In this document: one piece after another, positions 51,960-62,999 of the stretch
Layout: each line of letters begins with the position of its first letter
Position numbering within the stretch: position 1 is the stretch's first letter
NCBI GenBank assembly: GCA_965153455.1
Contig: OZ234504.1
Coordinates: 5,332,001 to 5,396,000, forward strand
Reading direction: 5' to 3'
Origin: Sphagnum compactum
Lineage: Eukaryota > Bryophyta > Sphagnopsida > Sphagnales
DNA length: 64,000 nucleotides
Translations under genes and position numbers: made by a program
The notes under the pieces: generated by a model
The model's input: only the letters and a program-made list of their open reading frames with translations
What the model was told of the DNA's origin: nothing
The model's database searches: none

Positions 51960-52340
51960 TGTTGGTAAGGGGGATTGAACCTTGGTCTCCTTAGTTCCAC
52001 ACCAATGTTTTCAACTTGTTCAATCCTTGGCAGTCATATGGCTTGCCCATTCCATAAACCATCTTTCTCCCATTCCTTAAATAAAATTGTTGCCAAACCC
52101 ACCGAAATTTCATTATGCCTTAACCTTAAATTAACAACCCAATTAGAAAATTGCTTGTTGCCTCCTTTCTCGGATGCAATAGTAATAAACCACATTATTC
52201 CATGCCTACCAAGGACCCCGTCGATGTTATGGTGTCTTCACCAAGTGAACAAAATATTGTTTATAGTTATGAGTAAAAGTCTATCATGGAATACCTTAAA
52301 GATGGTTAGATTGGACCATATATGCTATCTCAACTACATT
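51960..52340 (-). pseudogene. Unrecognised decayed reading frame next to the MULE relic
   Basis: The minus strand holds a long frame with only two stops. It reads TW, stop, RHHNIDGVLGRHGIMWFITI, then EKGGNKQFSNWVVNLRLRHN, then EISVGLATILFKEWEKDGLW, then stop and LPRIEQVENIGVELRRPRF. Amino-acid composition looks protein-like rather than random. I do not recognise the family. It could be the N-terminal or accessory part of the neighbouring mobile element or a fragment of a captured gene. Confidence 0.45.
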
Positions 52341-52679
52341 CGAGAACATGGCATGAAGAGGTAGTCCCTTGAAGCTTGTTTTGAGATTGAATTCTTTTGT
52401 GCAACCAAATGTTTGGCCACCATCAACATTTATTTAGATTGTGATTCAAATACAGATTTTGAAGACCTTAAATTAGGGCTACAAACCTTTAGGTAGAATG
52501 AAAATAACCCTCACATTTGTCATGTAACATTAATGGCAAAATGTACATTTTGGTTTTCAATTCAAATTGTGGTCTTCTTTTAAAGCATCTATGTTCGGCT
52601 CTGATGTTTTATATTATTAATGTGAATCTTCCCTTTGTCTTACTTTGATAAAGGTCTATATTGATCAAATTAAGATCTG

Positions 52680-53348
52680 AATTGATGGATTAAGGTGTGT
52701 CTTGACCACATAAAGTTATGGATGTTTTAATTAAATTCTGAATTAATGGATTAAGGTATGTCTTGACCACATTAAGTTCTAGATGTTCCAATTAGGGCTT
52801 GAATTGATAAATTAAGGTTTGCCTTCACCTAATTAAGTTATGGATGTTCCAATTAGGGCATCATTTTTTGAATTAAGGTTTGTTTTGACATTATTAAGTT
52901 CTGGATGTTCCAACTAGGGCCTCATTTGATGGATTAAGGTATGTTTTCACCTAATTAAATTATGGATGCTCCAATTATAGTTTGATTTGATGGATTAAGG
53001 TCCATCTTGACCACATTAAGTTTGGATGTCCCAATTAGGGCATGAATTGATGGATTAAGGTCTACCTTCACATAATTAAGTATTAAATGTTTTAATTAGG
53101 TTTTGAATTGATGGATTAAGGTGTGTCTTCATCACATTAAGTTTTGGATGTTCCAACTCAGGCATGAATTGATGGATTAAGGTTTGTCTTGACCACATTA
53201 GTTCTGGATGCTCCAATTAGGGCTTCATTTGATGGATTGAGGTTTGTCTTGACCACTTTAACTTATGGATGTTCCAATTAAGGTTTCAATTAATGGATTA
53301 AAGCCTATTTTCACCTAATTAAAATTTGAATGCTTGGATTAGGCTTTG
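52680..53348 (+). repeat. 61-bp minisatellite, 11 units
   Basis: Eleven head-to-tail units of 60-61 bp. The consensus begins AATTGATGGATTAAGGTNTG and ends GGATGTTCCAATTAGGGCTT with a G or C. Most units carry either CTTGACCACATTAAGTT or TTCACCTAATTAAATTA in the middle, so there are two subtypes. Divergence between units is moderate. Confidence 0.92.
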
Positions 53349-55379
53349 GTTAACTTGATTAACTAGAGAAAAAAAGTTGTCGAAACAAATGTAATATCAT
53401 TTCCATCTAACATTTTCTTAGTTTTTCCAACGTTAGGATATGTATTGGGATTAATTTACATGATTAAATGGTAGTCGCATCTTTTTTTGTTATTTTGCCC
53501 CAAAAATTTTAATGGTTTTGTAGAGATGTGACGAGACTTTTTTGGACAAATGGCTAATTAGTTTTGAGAGTCAAAGTATGGTTGGGGTACCAAAAAGGAC
53601 TATCTCCTTTTGTATCTAGTGGACCCCTTCACTTAAAATATGTTGTTGTAAGTTAATGGCACATTCATATTGAAAGTTTGATATTCTTCATGGATAGATA
53701 CATTACTATCAAGTTTTGGAAAAAAATCCAGGACTTTATCATTTAAGAAAAAAAAAAGTTCAAAGACTCATAAGGAATGTTCAAACAATTTTTTTTGGCC
53801 CAAGATTCTTACTACAAACACATTAGGTATTAATGTACATAAAATGTATGAGTGTGACAAAAACCAAGTGCCTTATTGTAATGTAAAAAAAATTCAAGAA
53901 ATGAAATTTTTGGGAATTTTGGGCCATTGTTAGAACAAGGCCCACATTGAATAAATTTTATTATTTTTACTTTCATAAGTGAAATCAATAGATATTCTAG
54001 ATGCTTAAATAAAATTTGGAACAAAGTTATTTCATTTGACATGAAAAAAGGGGGTATGGGAAAATTGAAAACAGAAGAAGAATTTGAGTCGTTAAAAGTG
54101 AGTCCTTAGTGTTCTTGAAGGGGTACCCCAATTGTGCTTTGACCCTTGAATTGATCCATAATGACAATCTAATTTTTTTTAAGGTTTTAGTATGTCGTTG
54201 TAAGGGATATTGAAAGAGGTTTTGGTGATGTTTCATTTTATAGTCATGAGCAATGAACATAAAGACGATACTTTCCTTTGTGGCTTGGAGGAAGGTGATG
54301 TCTTACTTAGTCAACTGAAGGCGAAAATGGCTAAAAAGGAAAAACAACCAAAGGCCATTGTGGAATCTCTCCATCTTAGCACCATGGGGGCGAGCTACTG
54401 TTGACATTTTGGTATATACTTTAAAGATAAGAAATAAATCACCCAATTGATATTGAACCTTATGTGGAAAATGATTTACGGTAAATATAAATAAACATAT
54501 TTTGATAATTTAGTGTGCCAAGAAGACACATTGAAGGACCGTATTTGAGATGCATTGAAGGAATTAAAGACAAGGCACAAGCAATGAAGAGGGGTTCAAG
54601 AAAGTGGTGTTGCAAAGTGACCAGGTCTTGGCCCAATTAAAGGCCATGGATGGACATGCCACCTAGAATGTCATGAAAAGGTGACAAAAATGTGATTTGA
54701 TGGTACATTATGTCCCCCATTTACCCCTCCCACATTCAATGACCTTTTACAAGAATCATCTATTCCAAGCTCTATTCCATCTTCTATTCCATCTCTTATT
54801 CCATGATCTAACTTTATCCTTATTTTTGTTGTAAGCACATCGAGTGGCAAGTCATAAATGAAAGGCGAGGTGCTATAATCACAATCCACAAGTCTTACCA
54901 CCATGGCTTGGGAGATGCATGTGAACAATGAGGATCAAAAAGCCTTTATCAAAGCCAAGATGGAAGTCAACTTAAAGAAAAAGAAACAATTTAGACTTAA
55001 CAATTTCAAAATAGTTAGGGATATGGGAATTTTAACAAATGCATAATTTGAAGAGAAAGATAGAGAGGTTTTAAACTTGTAATTATAAATCTCCATCCTA
55101 GCCATAGTAAGCTAGGTTTTCAATTTGGTTGTCGATGATTTCATATGTCAAGTCCATTCGATATTTGTGTAGGAAATTTGTAAGGATCATTGTTGCATGG
55201 AATAAATGATTGTATTTGGATTTTGTGAAATCAAAATGCTTCATTAATCACCTCCATTTCTACTTTAACACCCCAAGTCCCCATTCCACTTCCTCGTCTC
55301 TAGGTGCCTAGGTATCCATCGTAAGCCCTTCCTCGTTTGAACCTCGCCGTTAAAGGCTATACCATCCTAAGGTGCTAAA
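53349..55379. other. AT-rich intergenic DNA between the minisatellite and the Harbinger relic
   Basis: No gene supported. Short frames at 54210-54404 (plus) and 54671-54928 (minus) are not recognised. Confidence 0.4.
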
Positions 55380-55860
55380 TAGAAAGATCTTATCAACGTC
55401 CATAAATAAAAAATCATAGATCAACCTGCATTGGCTGCATTGTGGTCATGCCTAGGGGTAAGTTCATGCCTCCGAAGCTGACACATAACAAACATGTCCT
55501 CACCTAAATAACTTGGGTCCCCTAGTAAATATTCAAAACATTCATTAGTATGCACAAAAAATTGGTCTCAATTTTTGTACATATTCAATTGGTGTAGGAT
55601 GGTGACATCATGAAATGAACTTGGGTAGCCAACATCCAAGTAAATGAATAATCCACAATGGTTCACAACCACCATGCTATTCACGGAGTACATTTTTTTT
55701 GCCCATTGAACCATGACCCATGCATGACATTATTCCAAGATCTTCGAATCTCAATGAAAGTCCCATGAATGAGTCCAATACAACCCTGGAACTCAGGGAT
55801 CTACGTACCCAAAGTCATTCATTCTTAGAGATTTGGCCATCGAATTCTTTTGTCGAATGC
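55380..55860 (-). pseudogene. Decayed PIF/Harbinger transposase
   Basis: From 55860 the minus strand reads IRWPNL, then from about 55800 an open stretch of about 75 codons: IPEFQGCIGLIHGTFIEIRR, NGQKKMYSVN, CGLFIYLDVGYPSSFHDVTI. After one stop it continues FFVHTNECFEYLLGDPSYLG (to about 55480), and further down FLFMDVDKI (near 55390). These are the DDE_4 landmarks of Harbinger transposases. The usual GxIDGT aspartate is His (GLIHGT), while DxGYPGSxHD and YLLGDPGYL are largely kept. No Myb-like partner gene or TIRs were found. Confidence 0.8.
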
Positions 55861-56394
55861 CAAATTGATGCAAAATGTAATGAAAACTGCACCATCACAT
55901 ATAGCAGACTTGTTCTAATTCTAAAGGAAAGCGTCATACATGACAATATTGTCATGTTTCATATATAAAATGAATTGAAACGATTGTTGTTATCAGGTTA
56001 ATTTGGTCAATTGTCGGCCACGATGTGATTCTTGTCGGTAGCCCTTCCATGGGCTTGGATGGTGGGGACCACTAATGCACGTAACTCATGAAACTTTGAC
56101 AAACTAAAATTTGTTCAAATTTTGAACAAACCTAGAATTGTTCACATTGTGGCAAGCACATCCCAAACCCCCACATCCTAGTCAACCGATTGCCCAACAC
56201 CTGATTTTAGTTCGTTCGCGTTGAAGAACTCCAATGTGTTAACACCATCCATTGATGCCACAAACACCAATTGATCTTGCTTACGCGTTCTAAAGAACAT
56301 CTCCTTATCACCACTTGATAAAAAGCTATCGGACTCAAGGATGTTATGGAAAGCCTCGCCATTAAAAAAAACCATGGTGTAAAAAAAAGACCCA

Positions 56395-56640
56395 CCCAAA
56401 AAACAGCCCCTAAATTCCCTAAACCTCAAAAGTAGGCTTTAAAATAAATAAACCCTAAAAATAGCCCATAATAACCCCAAACCCAAAAAACAGCCCTTAA
56501 TAACCCTAAACCCAAAAAAAGTCCCTAATAACCCCAAACTTAAAAAACAACCCTCAATAACCCAAAACCCTGAAAACAACCCTAATAGCCCCAAACCTTA
56601 AAGATAGCCCCTAAACTTCCTAAACCCTAAAATTAACAAG
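56395..56640 (+). repeat. Degenerate tandem repeat of about 33 bp, telomere-like words
   Basis: About seven units of the type AACAGCCCCTAATAACCCTA followed by AACCCAAAA. The words resemble plant telomere repeats (CCCTAAA) but the unit is longer and irregular. Confidence 0.7.
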
Positions 56641-57032
56641 AGAACAAACTAAAACCCTTAAGAAAAGGAAAAAAACATAAACCCTAGAAAAAGTCAAAGC
56701 AAACAAGTGAAATGTAGACAAGCATATAAATAAGCTTAAGCCTTAATCAAGTGGGAAGAGGTTCAAATGAGGCAAATGAAAAAAAGAAAGAAATGAAAAA
56801 TGAAAGAAATGAAAAATGAAAGAGCTCAATTATATAGTTCCATGTTGAACAAACCTTAAAAATCATTATAGGTAGTTCATACTTGGAAACCCTAAAATGG
56901 CTTTGTACCGAGACTTATTTTAACATGCCCAAATGTTTAGGGTTTAAGAGGTTTTTAAAAATGTCTTATGACAAAAGTGTTTTTAAAAAAGAGAGCAAAA
57001 AGGCTCTTGGGAAGTGTGCCCTAGACCAAAGA

Positions 57033-57235
57033 GGTCCCTCAAATGTGCCCAAAGAAAAAAAAATGGTCCCCAAAATTTCAAAGTGTGTAAAAAAAACCCT
57101 TCAAATAAGTTCCTCAAATGTGCTCAAGGAAAAAAAAAATGTTCCCAAAAGTTTTAAAGTGTGTCAAAAAAATCTTCAAATAAGTCCCTCAAATGTGCCC
57201 AAACAAAAAATGGCCCAAAAAAAGTCCAAAAAGTC
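57033..57235 (+). repeat. 75-bp tandem repeat, about 2.7 units
   Basis: Units begin with CCCTCAAATGTGCCCAAA at about 57036, 57111 and 57186 and include AAAGTGTGTNAAAAAAA. The 75-bp period keeps the frame of a Lys/Ser-rich ORF at 56883-57242, which reads repeated SNVPKEKK-like units. I see no reason to call that ORF a gene. Confidence 0.7.
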
Positions 57236-57728
57236 CTTTTGATGTTGCACCCATAAAAGTTTGAAAAAAAAAAATCCAAAAAAGTCCCCCAAGTTCAGTC
57301 AACCCTTTTTTTTAAAAAAAAGAAGAAGTCCCAAAACACTAAAATTTTCATCTGTCCGAAAAAAAAGTTAAAAAAAGTTTCAAAAATGTGCCCCGCAAAT
57401 TCCCCAAACGTGCCCAAACACAAAAAAATAAAAATAAAAACAGGATCTCATCCCCTATTTTCGTCTCTGATCCCCAGTTTTCGATTTTGACCCCAGTTTT
57501 TCAAACTTTATGAAAATTCGAAAAGAGGGGACGAAATCCGAACAGGGACCGCACTGGGCGCTGGACTGGAGAGGACTTTACGGAAAACGTTAATGGGGAA
57601 AAAGAAGAGGGGAAGCGTTTAGGGGGTCAGAGGTTTATGACCGTGTGAGTCGACGTTAAGCTCATCGTCACTTTTCATCTCCATTTTTCATCCACCAATG
57701 TTAGCGTAGTTTACGAGGAAACCACCCG

Positions 57729-57841
57729 AAACCCTAAAAACGCGAGCACGCACGCGTCGTCGTTGTGCAGTTCTGCAGTTGTTTCCTCCCTAAACCCTAA
57801 AACGCGAGCGAGCAAGCAAGCAAGTACGCGTTGTCGTTGTG
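57729..57841 (+). promoter_or_regulatory. Duplicated telo-box module upstream of RNF113A
   Basis: Two related modules lie 99-211 bp before the start codon, at about 57729-57767 and 57792-57841. Each begins with AAACCCTAAAA followed by ACGCGAGC and ends with a CGTTGTCGTTGTG-like string. Telo-boxes (AAACCCTA) are known plant promoter elements of translation and housekeeping genes. Whether the modules are promoter or transcribed leader is not resolved. Confidence 0.6.
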
Positions 57842-57939
57842 GGGTTTGTGTTTATGTATGTGCGCGCGCGCATTTCGCTCTGCGTCTGTTCAGTTTTTGT
57901 GTTTGCGGTAGCAATAGCGGAGTGCGCAAGAAGGCAGCT

Positions 57940-58404
57940 ATGGAGGATGCTGAAGTACAAGCGGAAGGAGCTTCGTCTGCTCCGGCTCTGGCCTCTACAC
58001 AAGGTCGGTTTTCTCTCTAACCCTCAGTCTCTCAATTCGCTGCGTCGCTGTTGGTTTGATCTGTTTAGAAATAAGAACCACATGAGGCTTTCTGCGCACT
58101 CTGTAGCATTCAGAAGAGGTGGTACCTTCTTTGTTATTTTGAGCGGTTTTGATAGATGAAGTGATTGTCATAAAGGACAGCTGCTGTTTTTGAGACAATG
58201 TTTTCGCAGAGTTTTAGATAGCAATTTTTTCAAGCGTGAGATTCTTTTGATGATGGCGTCTCTTTTAGTCTTATTACCTAGGAAAGCAAGACCTACCTTT
58301 TGGTGTGGGGTAGATCGACAGGTGCTAATCTAAAGGGTTCTTTCTTCGTGGAAATAAGTTTTTCTTAATCGACATGATCTGAACCCTAACCTAACACCAG
58401 AGAG

Positions 58405-58439
<35 letters not shown>

Positions 58440-59499
58440 GACACAAAGAGAGAAGAAGAAAAAAAAAACTTCGTTTGAATTCCAATAGTCCAATCACTCT
58501 TCCAGGTAGTGAAAGATATTTTTGTTTCAAACTTTGTGTGGTTCCTTTTGTTTGCAGGGGTTTCCTTTTTCAAGAAGCCAGCTAGGAACAAGAACATGAG
58601 GAAGCGGGCAACATCAGAGGAGGAAGCTGAAGAGGAAGAGACTGGCTCAGCTGTGCTACGAAAAGAAAAAGCCCAGAAGAAAACTGATGGACGACTCGAA
58701 TTCACATCTGGTGCTGTGGCCACTTCCTCAAAACAAGAGGCAAATCAGGAAGCGAAACCTGACAAAGGGAAACCCAGCACATTTTTCTTTGAGTCTTCAC
58801 GGGAGGTCCAAACTGAGAATGACAGTCGGGCTACTGCAACTTCAGAGATAGAAACTGAGTTTGACCGCGATGCTCGGGCAATAAGAGAGAGGGTTCTAAA
58901 ACAGGCCAGTGAAGCTATCAAAGGTGGAAAATCCTCTGCTGACAGTAAACTTTACAAAGGTATCAATGGATACACTGATCATAAAGCAGGATTTCGGCAG
59001 GAGCACACGATTTCCAGAGAGAAAGCTGGAGGTGCTCATGGGCCATTGCGGGCTTCGGCACATATAAGGATGTCTGTACGGTTTGATTACCAGCCTGATA
59101 TCTGTAAGGACTACAAGGAGACTGGATACTGTGGCTATGGTGACTCCTGCAAATTTATGCATGATAGAGGGGATTATAAATCTGGGTGGCAAATGGAGCG
59201 AGAGTGGGATGAAGCTGAGAAGCGCCGTAAAGAGAGGATTGTACAGGGTGTGGCAGATGACAATGAGGTAGCTGGAGAGGCCAATGAAGAAGATGAGGAA
59301 GATGACGAGCTTCCATTTGCATGCTTCATTTGCCGTCAGCCATTCACTGACCCTGTAGTTACAAGTTGCAAGCACTATTTTTGTGAGCATTGTGCTCTGA
59401 AGGTGTGCCTCAACCACTCCCACAAGCTTTGGTGCATTTTGTAGTAGATTTGTCTGTCAGCTGTGTGGTTCATCTTTTGGACACATTATTCTTTGATGG

Positions 59500-59539
<40 letters not shown>

Positions 59540-59846
59540 GTCACAATATAGGTTAGGGTCCCGACAAAGTTTTGGCCCTCATGCTCTTGTTTTCCTTTTG
59601 CCCCTTAGATTTGTTTCTGAATCAAGTTGTTCTGCATTCGAGTGCTGTCCAATGCATTGCTACTCTGCTTATCACAAGATTTCGTATCAATAATCTTTTG
59701 TTTTCTGTGTCCTTCAGCACCATGCAAGGAATAAACATTGCTTTGTGTGCAACAAGCCAACAAATGGAGTTTTCAACACTGCTCAGGATATCATACGCAA
59801 AATGAAGGAATTGAAAGAAGCAGAGGCCAAGGAGAGTACTACATAG
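57940..59846 (+). CDS. RNF113A: RNF113A/Cwc24-type splicing factor with CCCH and RING fingers, 345 aa
   Basis: Exons are 57940-58003, 58558-59402 and 59718-59846, giving 345 residues, close to the usual length of about 340. The order is: a short acidic start; a basic, charged N-terminal half with a Lys/Arg- and Glu-rich segment (27-65); a conserved block [11 protein letters not shown] (154-164); a CCCH finger C204-C213-C219-H223 (C-x8-C-x5-C-x3-H); an acidic linker (262-272); and a C3HC4 RING with C277, C280, C292, H294, C297, C300, C311 and C314. The last intron falls inside the RING, between Lys303 and His304. Family members join the spliceosome at activation (yeast Cwc24, human RNF113A), and the RING can have E3 ligase activity. 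All zinc ligands are intact. The upstream in-frame extension to 57763 has no ATG, so 57940 is the start. Confidence 0.95.
58410..58438. repeat. (GACA)n microsatellite in RNF113A intron 1
   Basis: Seven GACA units in the intron 58004-58557, about 120 bp before the exon 2 acceptor. Confidence 0.95.
59501..59534. repeat. (CT)n microsatellite in RNF113A intron 2
   Basis: An uninterrupted CT dinucleotide run of 34 nt inside the intron 59403-59717. Other CT runs of similar length lie at 13729-13754 and 17688-17717. Confidence 0.95.
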
Positions 59847-61000
59847 GCTGCATACTGAAGGAGATGCAAGGCAAGGCTATATTTTCTCCCAATAGCAGCT
59901 GTCTAAAGCTGCTGGAGATGTCGAGTGTATTTTATATTGTACCGAGAGAATCTCCCTGTACCGTGTTGTCCTTTGACTTCTAAAAGACTTGGTACTGCAA
60001 ATTGATGTGAATAGTTGAGAATGTGAAGTGTCAAGATTTTGGTCACTAATTCAACATGGCACAGACCCAGCAATCTCAAGGAGTTCTGAAACAAACTGAT
60101 ATCATTCGGTCTGTGCAATCTGTGCAGCCCAACTGCAGTGAAGGGCATTAGAATAACTGCTTAGAAGTTACACTTAGTCCTCAAAAACCAAGTGGGTTGA
60201 GGTTTTTTGCTAGGGCTGAAATCCTGCATTATGCTTTGAAAGCACCTTTTCACCTATGTTGCTGAGTCCTCAATTGTCAACTCTTTGGAGAGTGAGCCCC
60301 AAGATGGAGCTGAGTGGGAGCTCCTTAGAGGACACTCAGAATTGGCAGATGTTATGGGATAGGGATTGATGAATCCCTCCTGTTGGGGATGGAGTTATTT
60401 GGTGAGGATGCTACTGGGATTCTGCTTTGTGTTCAGCCATCATCCAATTCATGTAAATATTTTCACAATGCAGAAACAGCGTTGAATGTCAGAGTACTTT
60501 TACATGTATTGATGCTGCATGTCTGAGTCAGTCATGCAACCATTAGGAAATAAACTTATCTGCCTGGATTTATGACAGCATGTCTGTTCATCAGCTTGAG
60601 GGTGGAAAATCTCAATGGATCTCCTCCATCATGGCTATTGTATTTAAGCTTTTCTCTTACTGTGATTGTGCCCTCTGTTGTACCATGAAAACTGGACTAG
60701 TCATATTTGCCACATGTTTGAAGCTGATCACATCAGCTTTTGGGAGGGAGATGACTCACCTTCAGAATGCCAGGATGCAGGCAATGATGTGGGGACTGCT
60801 GATGAATGCATGGTGCGCAACACAGAGTGCAGCCACTAGCTCAAGCACTCACATCGCTTTGCAAGACAACCAGATGTGGGTTTGCTGGGGGTGGTCTATA
60901 TTCTTACCAGGAGCTTACCCTCAAGTGACAGAACCTTGATTGAGATATCCAATGTTACCTGCTTTCTGAGATACCAATGCATTCTTTAATGAGGTAACTC
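59847..61000 (+). other. 3' flank of RNF113A, probable 3' UTR in part
   Basis: The DNA after the stop codon stays less AT-rich than true intergenic DNA up to about 60950 and carries frequent stops in all frames. This fits a long 3' UTR or downstream non-coding transcript. An AATAAA-type signal lies near 60549. The 119-codon frame at 60580-60939 has no recognisable domain and I do not call it a gene. Confidence 0.35.
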
Positions 61001-62370
61001 CCTCATGATCACATTTTTGTTTTTATACATAGGAAAAAACTAGTTCCATGATTCAATTTTTGTGTTAACTCCAACAAAACAGTGCCAACTTGGGTCTGGG
61101 TCCCAAACTTAAACCCAAACCCCTAGATATAACACTACAAACTAGATGCCCTCACAACATTGGTTGGGGGTCTAATGTAATATACCAACCTTGTACAAGT
61201 TTAGACTAGTTTCAAAATAAGGTATGTATCTTGTTGATACCAGCCCAAAATAAGTCTTGAACCCAATCCTAAGACTAAGCTGGTATGAGTTTTCTTTGAA
61301 AGGACAAGTGCTAAAATGAAAATTCTAGAAAGTGTGCAACACTAGAATCATAATAATATATTCAAAAGTTGATGCCAGATTGAGAGTGGGAAGTACTAAG
61401 GTAAGCATGCTAGTGACTAAACACTGAAGTTTTTAGAGAGCATAGAATCTTAAAACATTGTTCCTTTGCCTCTAAAGTTCCAAAACTTTATGTAGAGCTC
61501 CACTTGGCACACCCGTAGTTGTTTAGATCGCTCAAAACAAACCCCCAAAAAAAAAAGAGAAAAAAATATGGGTACAAAAGTATAGAGGGGCTATGATTCA
61601 ATGATGGGTGTTTCCAAACACTTGGTGATTTGAACATGTTTGTCTTCTGCATGGTTCCTTTGTTTCTAGAGTTCAAAGAGGAGGTATGTAAAATCCTCTT
61701 GATGCACCCACAATTGTTTAGATTGTTCAAAATAGACAAGAAATGAGAAAGATATTCAAATGTTCGATCACTGACCTATGTTCAGTGATGGGCATGCTTA
61801 CACTTGCCACATAAACAAGGAGACCTTTGTTGTCTTTATAAGAAGTCTCCCATACAGAGCTCCACACTCCACCCTTGTCTATTCACTATTCACTTGGGAA
61901 GTGAGATTTGTATCTTAACCTTTTAAATGGCTTCATTTTTTTTAGCTTTGTGGAATGTCACCCAAGAATACCCAACTGATTTGCTTTCTAGGGTAGGTGA
62001 TGTATCCTTTGAATTCATGTGTGAGTGAGTCCCTTTGATGACACTCATTATTGATTGCTACCTGTTTCTCTCAAGTCAGCTCCATATTATTATTCAACAG
62101 ATAATATAGCACCATGGGTAGAAGTAGTACTCTAGTACCTTGGTGGCGTCCGTGCAAATTATATCTATATTTAAAAGAAATGCTGAAATTTTCAATTTTT
62201 ATTTATTTATTTCCTTCCTAGACCAAATTTTGTTTTTGTGAAGGAAAATGAGGAATCTTTTTGGGGAATCTTTCGGAATATTCTATGGGGTTTATTTTAT
62301 TATTTTTTGTGGAAATGGAATCTTCAAAGTAAATTAATTATTTGGAACCAAATTTCTATTCCATCCCACA

Positions 62371-62643
62371 GTGACCACCCCTCTCTCTGTCTCTCAAAAG
62401 ATACTCTTGTCCAAAGCCCTCATTGAGCTGTTTGTATTATTGAAGGATTCTTTTGCCTCTAACAGGGCCCAGAATCAGGACCTGAATGGGGTCTGCCTGC
62501 GTGAGTGTGGACTTTACATGTTTACTGTGGCTGAAAATTATGGAGTCACAATTGTGGGTGGTGGCCACATTTTGGTGACCTTAGCTTTTGAAGAAGAAGA
62601 AGAAGAAGACAAACTAATGCTCTCAACGGAAATGAAGATATAA
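62371..62643 (+). CDS. Possible small ORF, 90 aa, unrecognised
   Basis: Open frame with ATG at 62371 and TAA at 62641-62643, in a patch more GC-rich than its flanks. The product has a hydrophobic middle (CGLYMFTVAENYGVTIVGGG) and an acidic run (FEEEEEED). No domain is recognised, and it ends about 40 bp before repeat A copy 3. It may be an exon fragment or chance. Confidence 0.2.
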   Translation: MTTPLSVSQKILLSKALIELFVLLKDSFASNRAQNQDLNGVCLRECGLYMFTVAENYGVTIVGGGHILVTLAFEEEEEEDKLMLSTEMKI

Positions 62644-62680
62644 CATCCAGGAAAACAAAGGGGGTGTGCCAGTCACACTG

Positions 62681-62999
62681 TGGCCTTGCCATTTTACATT
62701 AAACAAGTATCTTAAGGCGAAAGAAGAATTATGGAAACTCAAATATTTCGCCATGCAAAAATATAATCTTCAAAACAAATCCTCTGAAAGAAACCAAAAT
62801 CCTTCAGAATATTATAACTCTATAATAACTAATCTCAAGTTTCAACACAAGCCAAAATATCATCTTTCAAAAATCCTCATATTAAGAAAAATAGACCTAT
62901 TATTATTTATTACCTAGCTGGGGCCAAAATCCCTTAAGCTACTATACTATACAATGAATCTAAACACAGCAATATCCTTGCCCTTGGTAGGCAAGCCCA
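62681..62999 (+). repeat. Dispersed repeat A, copy 3
   Basis: 319-bp copy with the same start (TGGCCTTGCC) and end (GGCAAGCCCA) as copy 2. Closely similar to the copies at 437 and 3072. A hairpin-like CTTGGTAGGCAAG lies at its right end. Confidence 0.85.

Larger units (their letters stand above)
55861..57728. other. AT-rich, A-rich region upstream of RNF113A
   Basis: Holds the two tandem arrays listed separately and long A-rich stretches. GC content rises from about 57440 towards the RNF113A promoter. Confidence 0.5.

Noticed and set aside
57763-57939. N-terminal extension of RNF113A in frame to 57763
   Set aside because: No ATG is present in frame; the extension lies in the CG-rich leader and has no homology.
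58896-59423. 175-codon minus-strand ORF opposite RNF113A exon 2
   Set aside because: Antisense shadow of a clearly coding exon with conserved zinc fingers on the plus strand.
60580-60939. 119-codon ORF downstream of RNF113A
   Set aside because: No recognisable domain, no splice context, and located in the probable 3' UTR zone.
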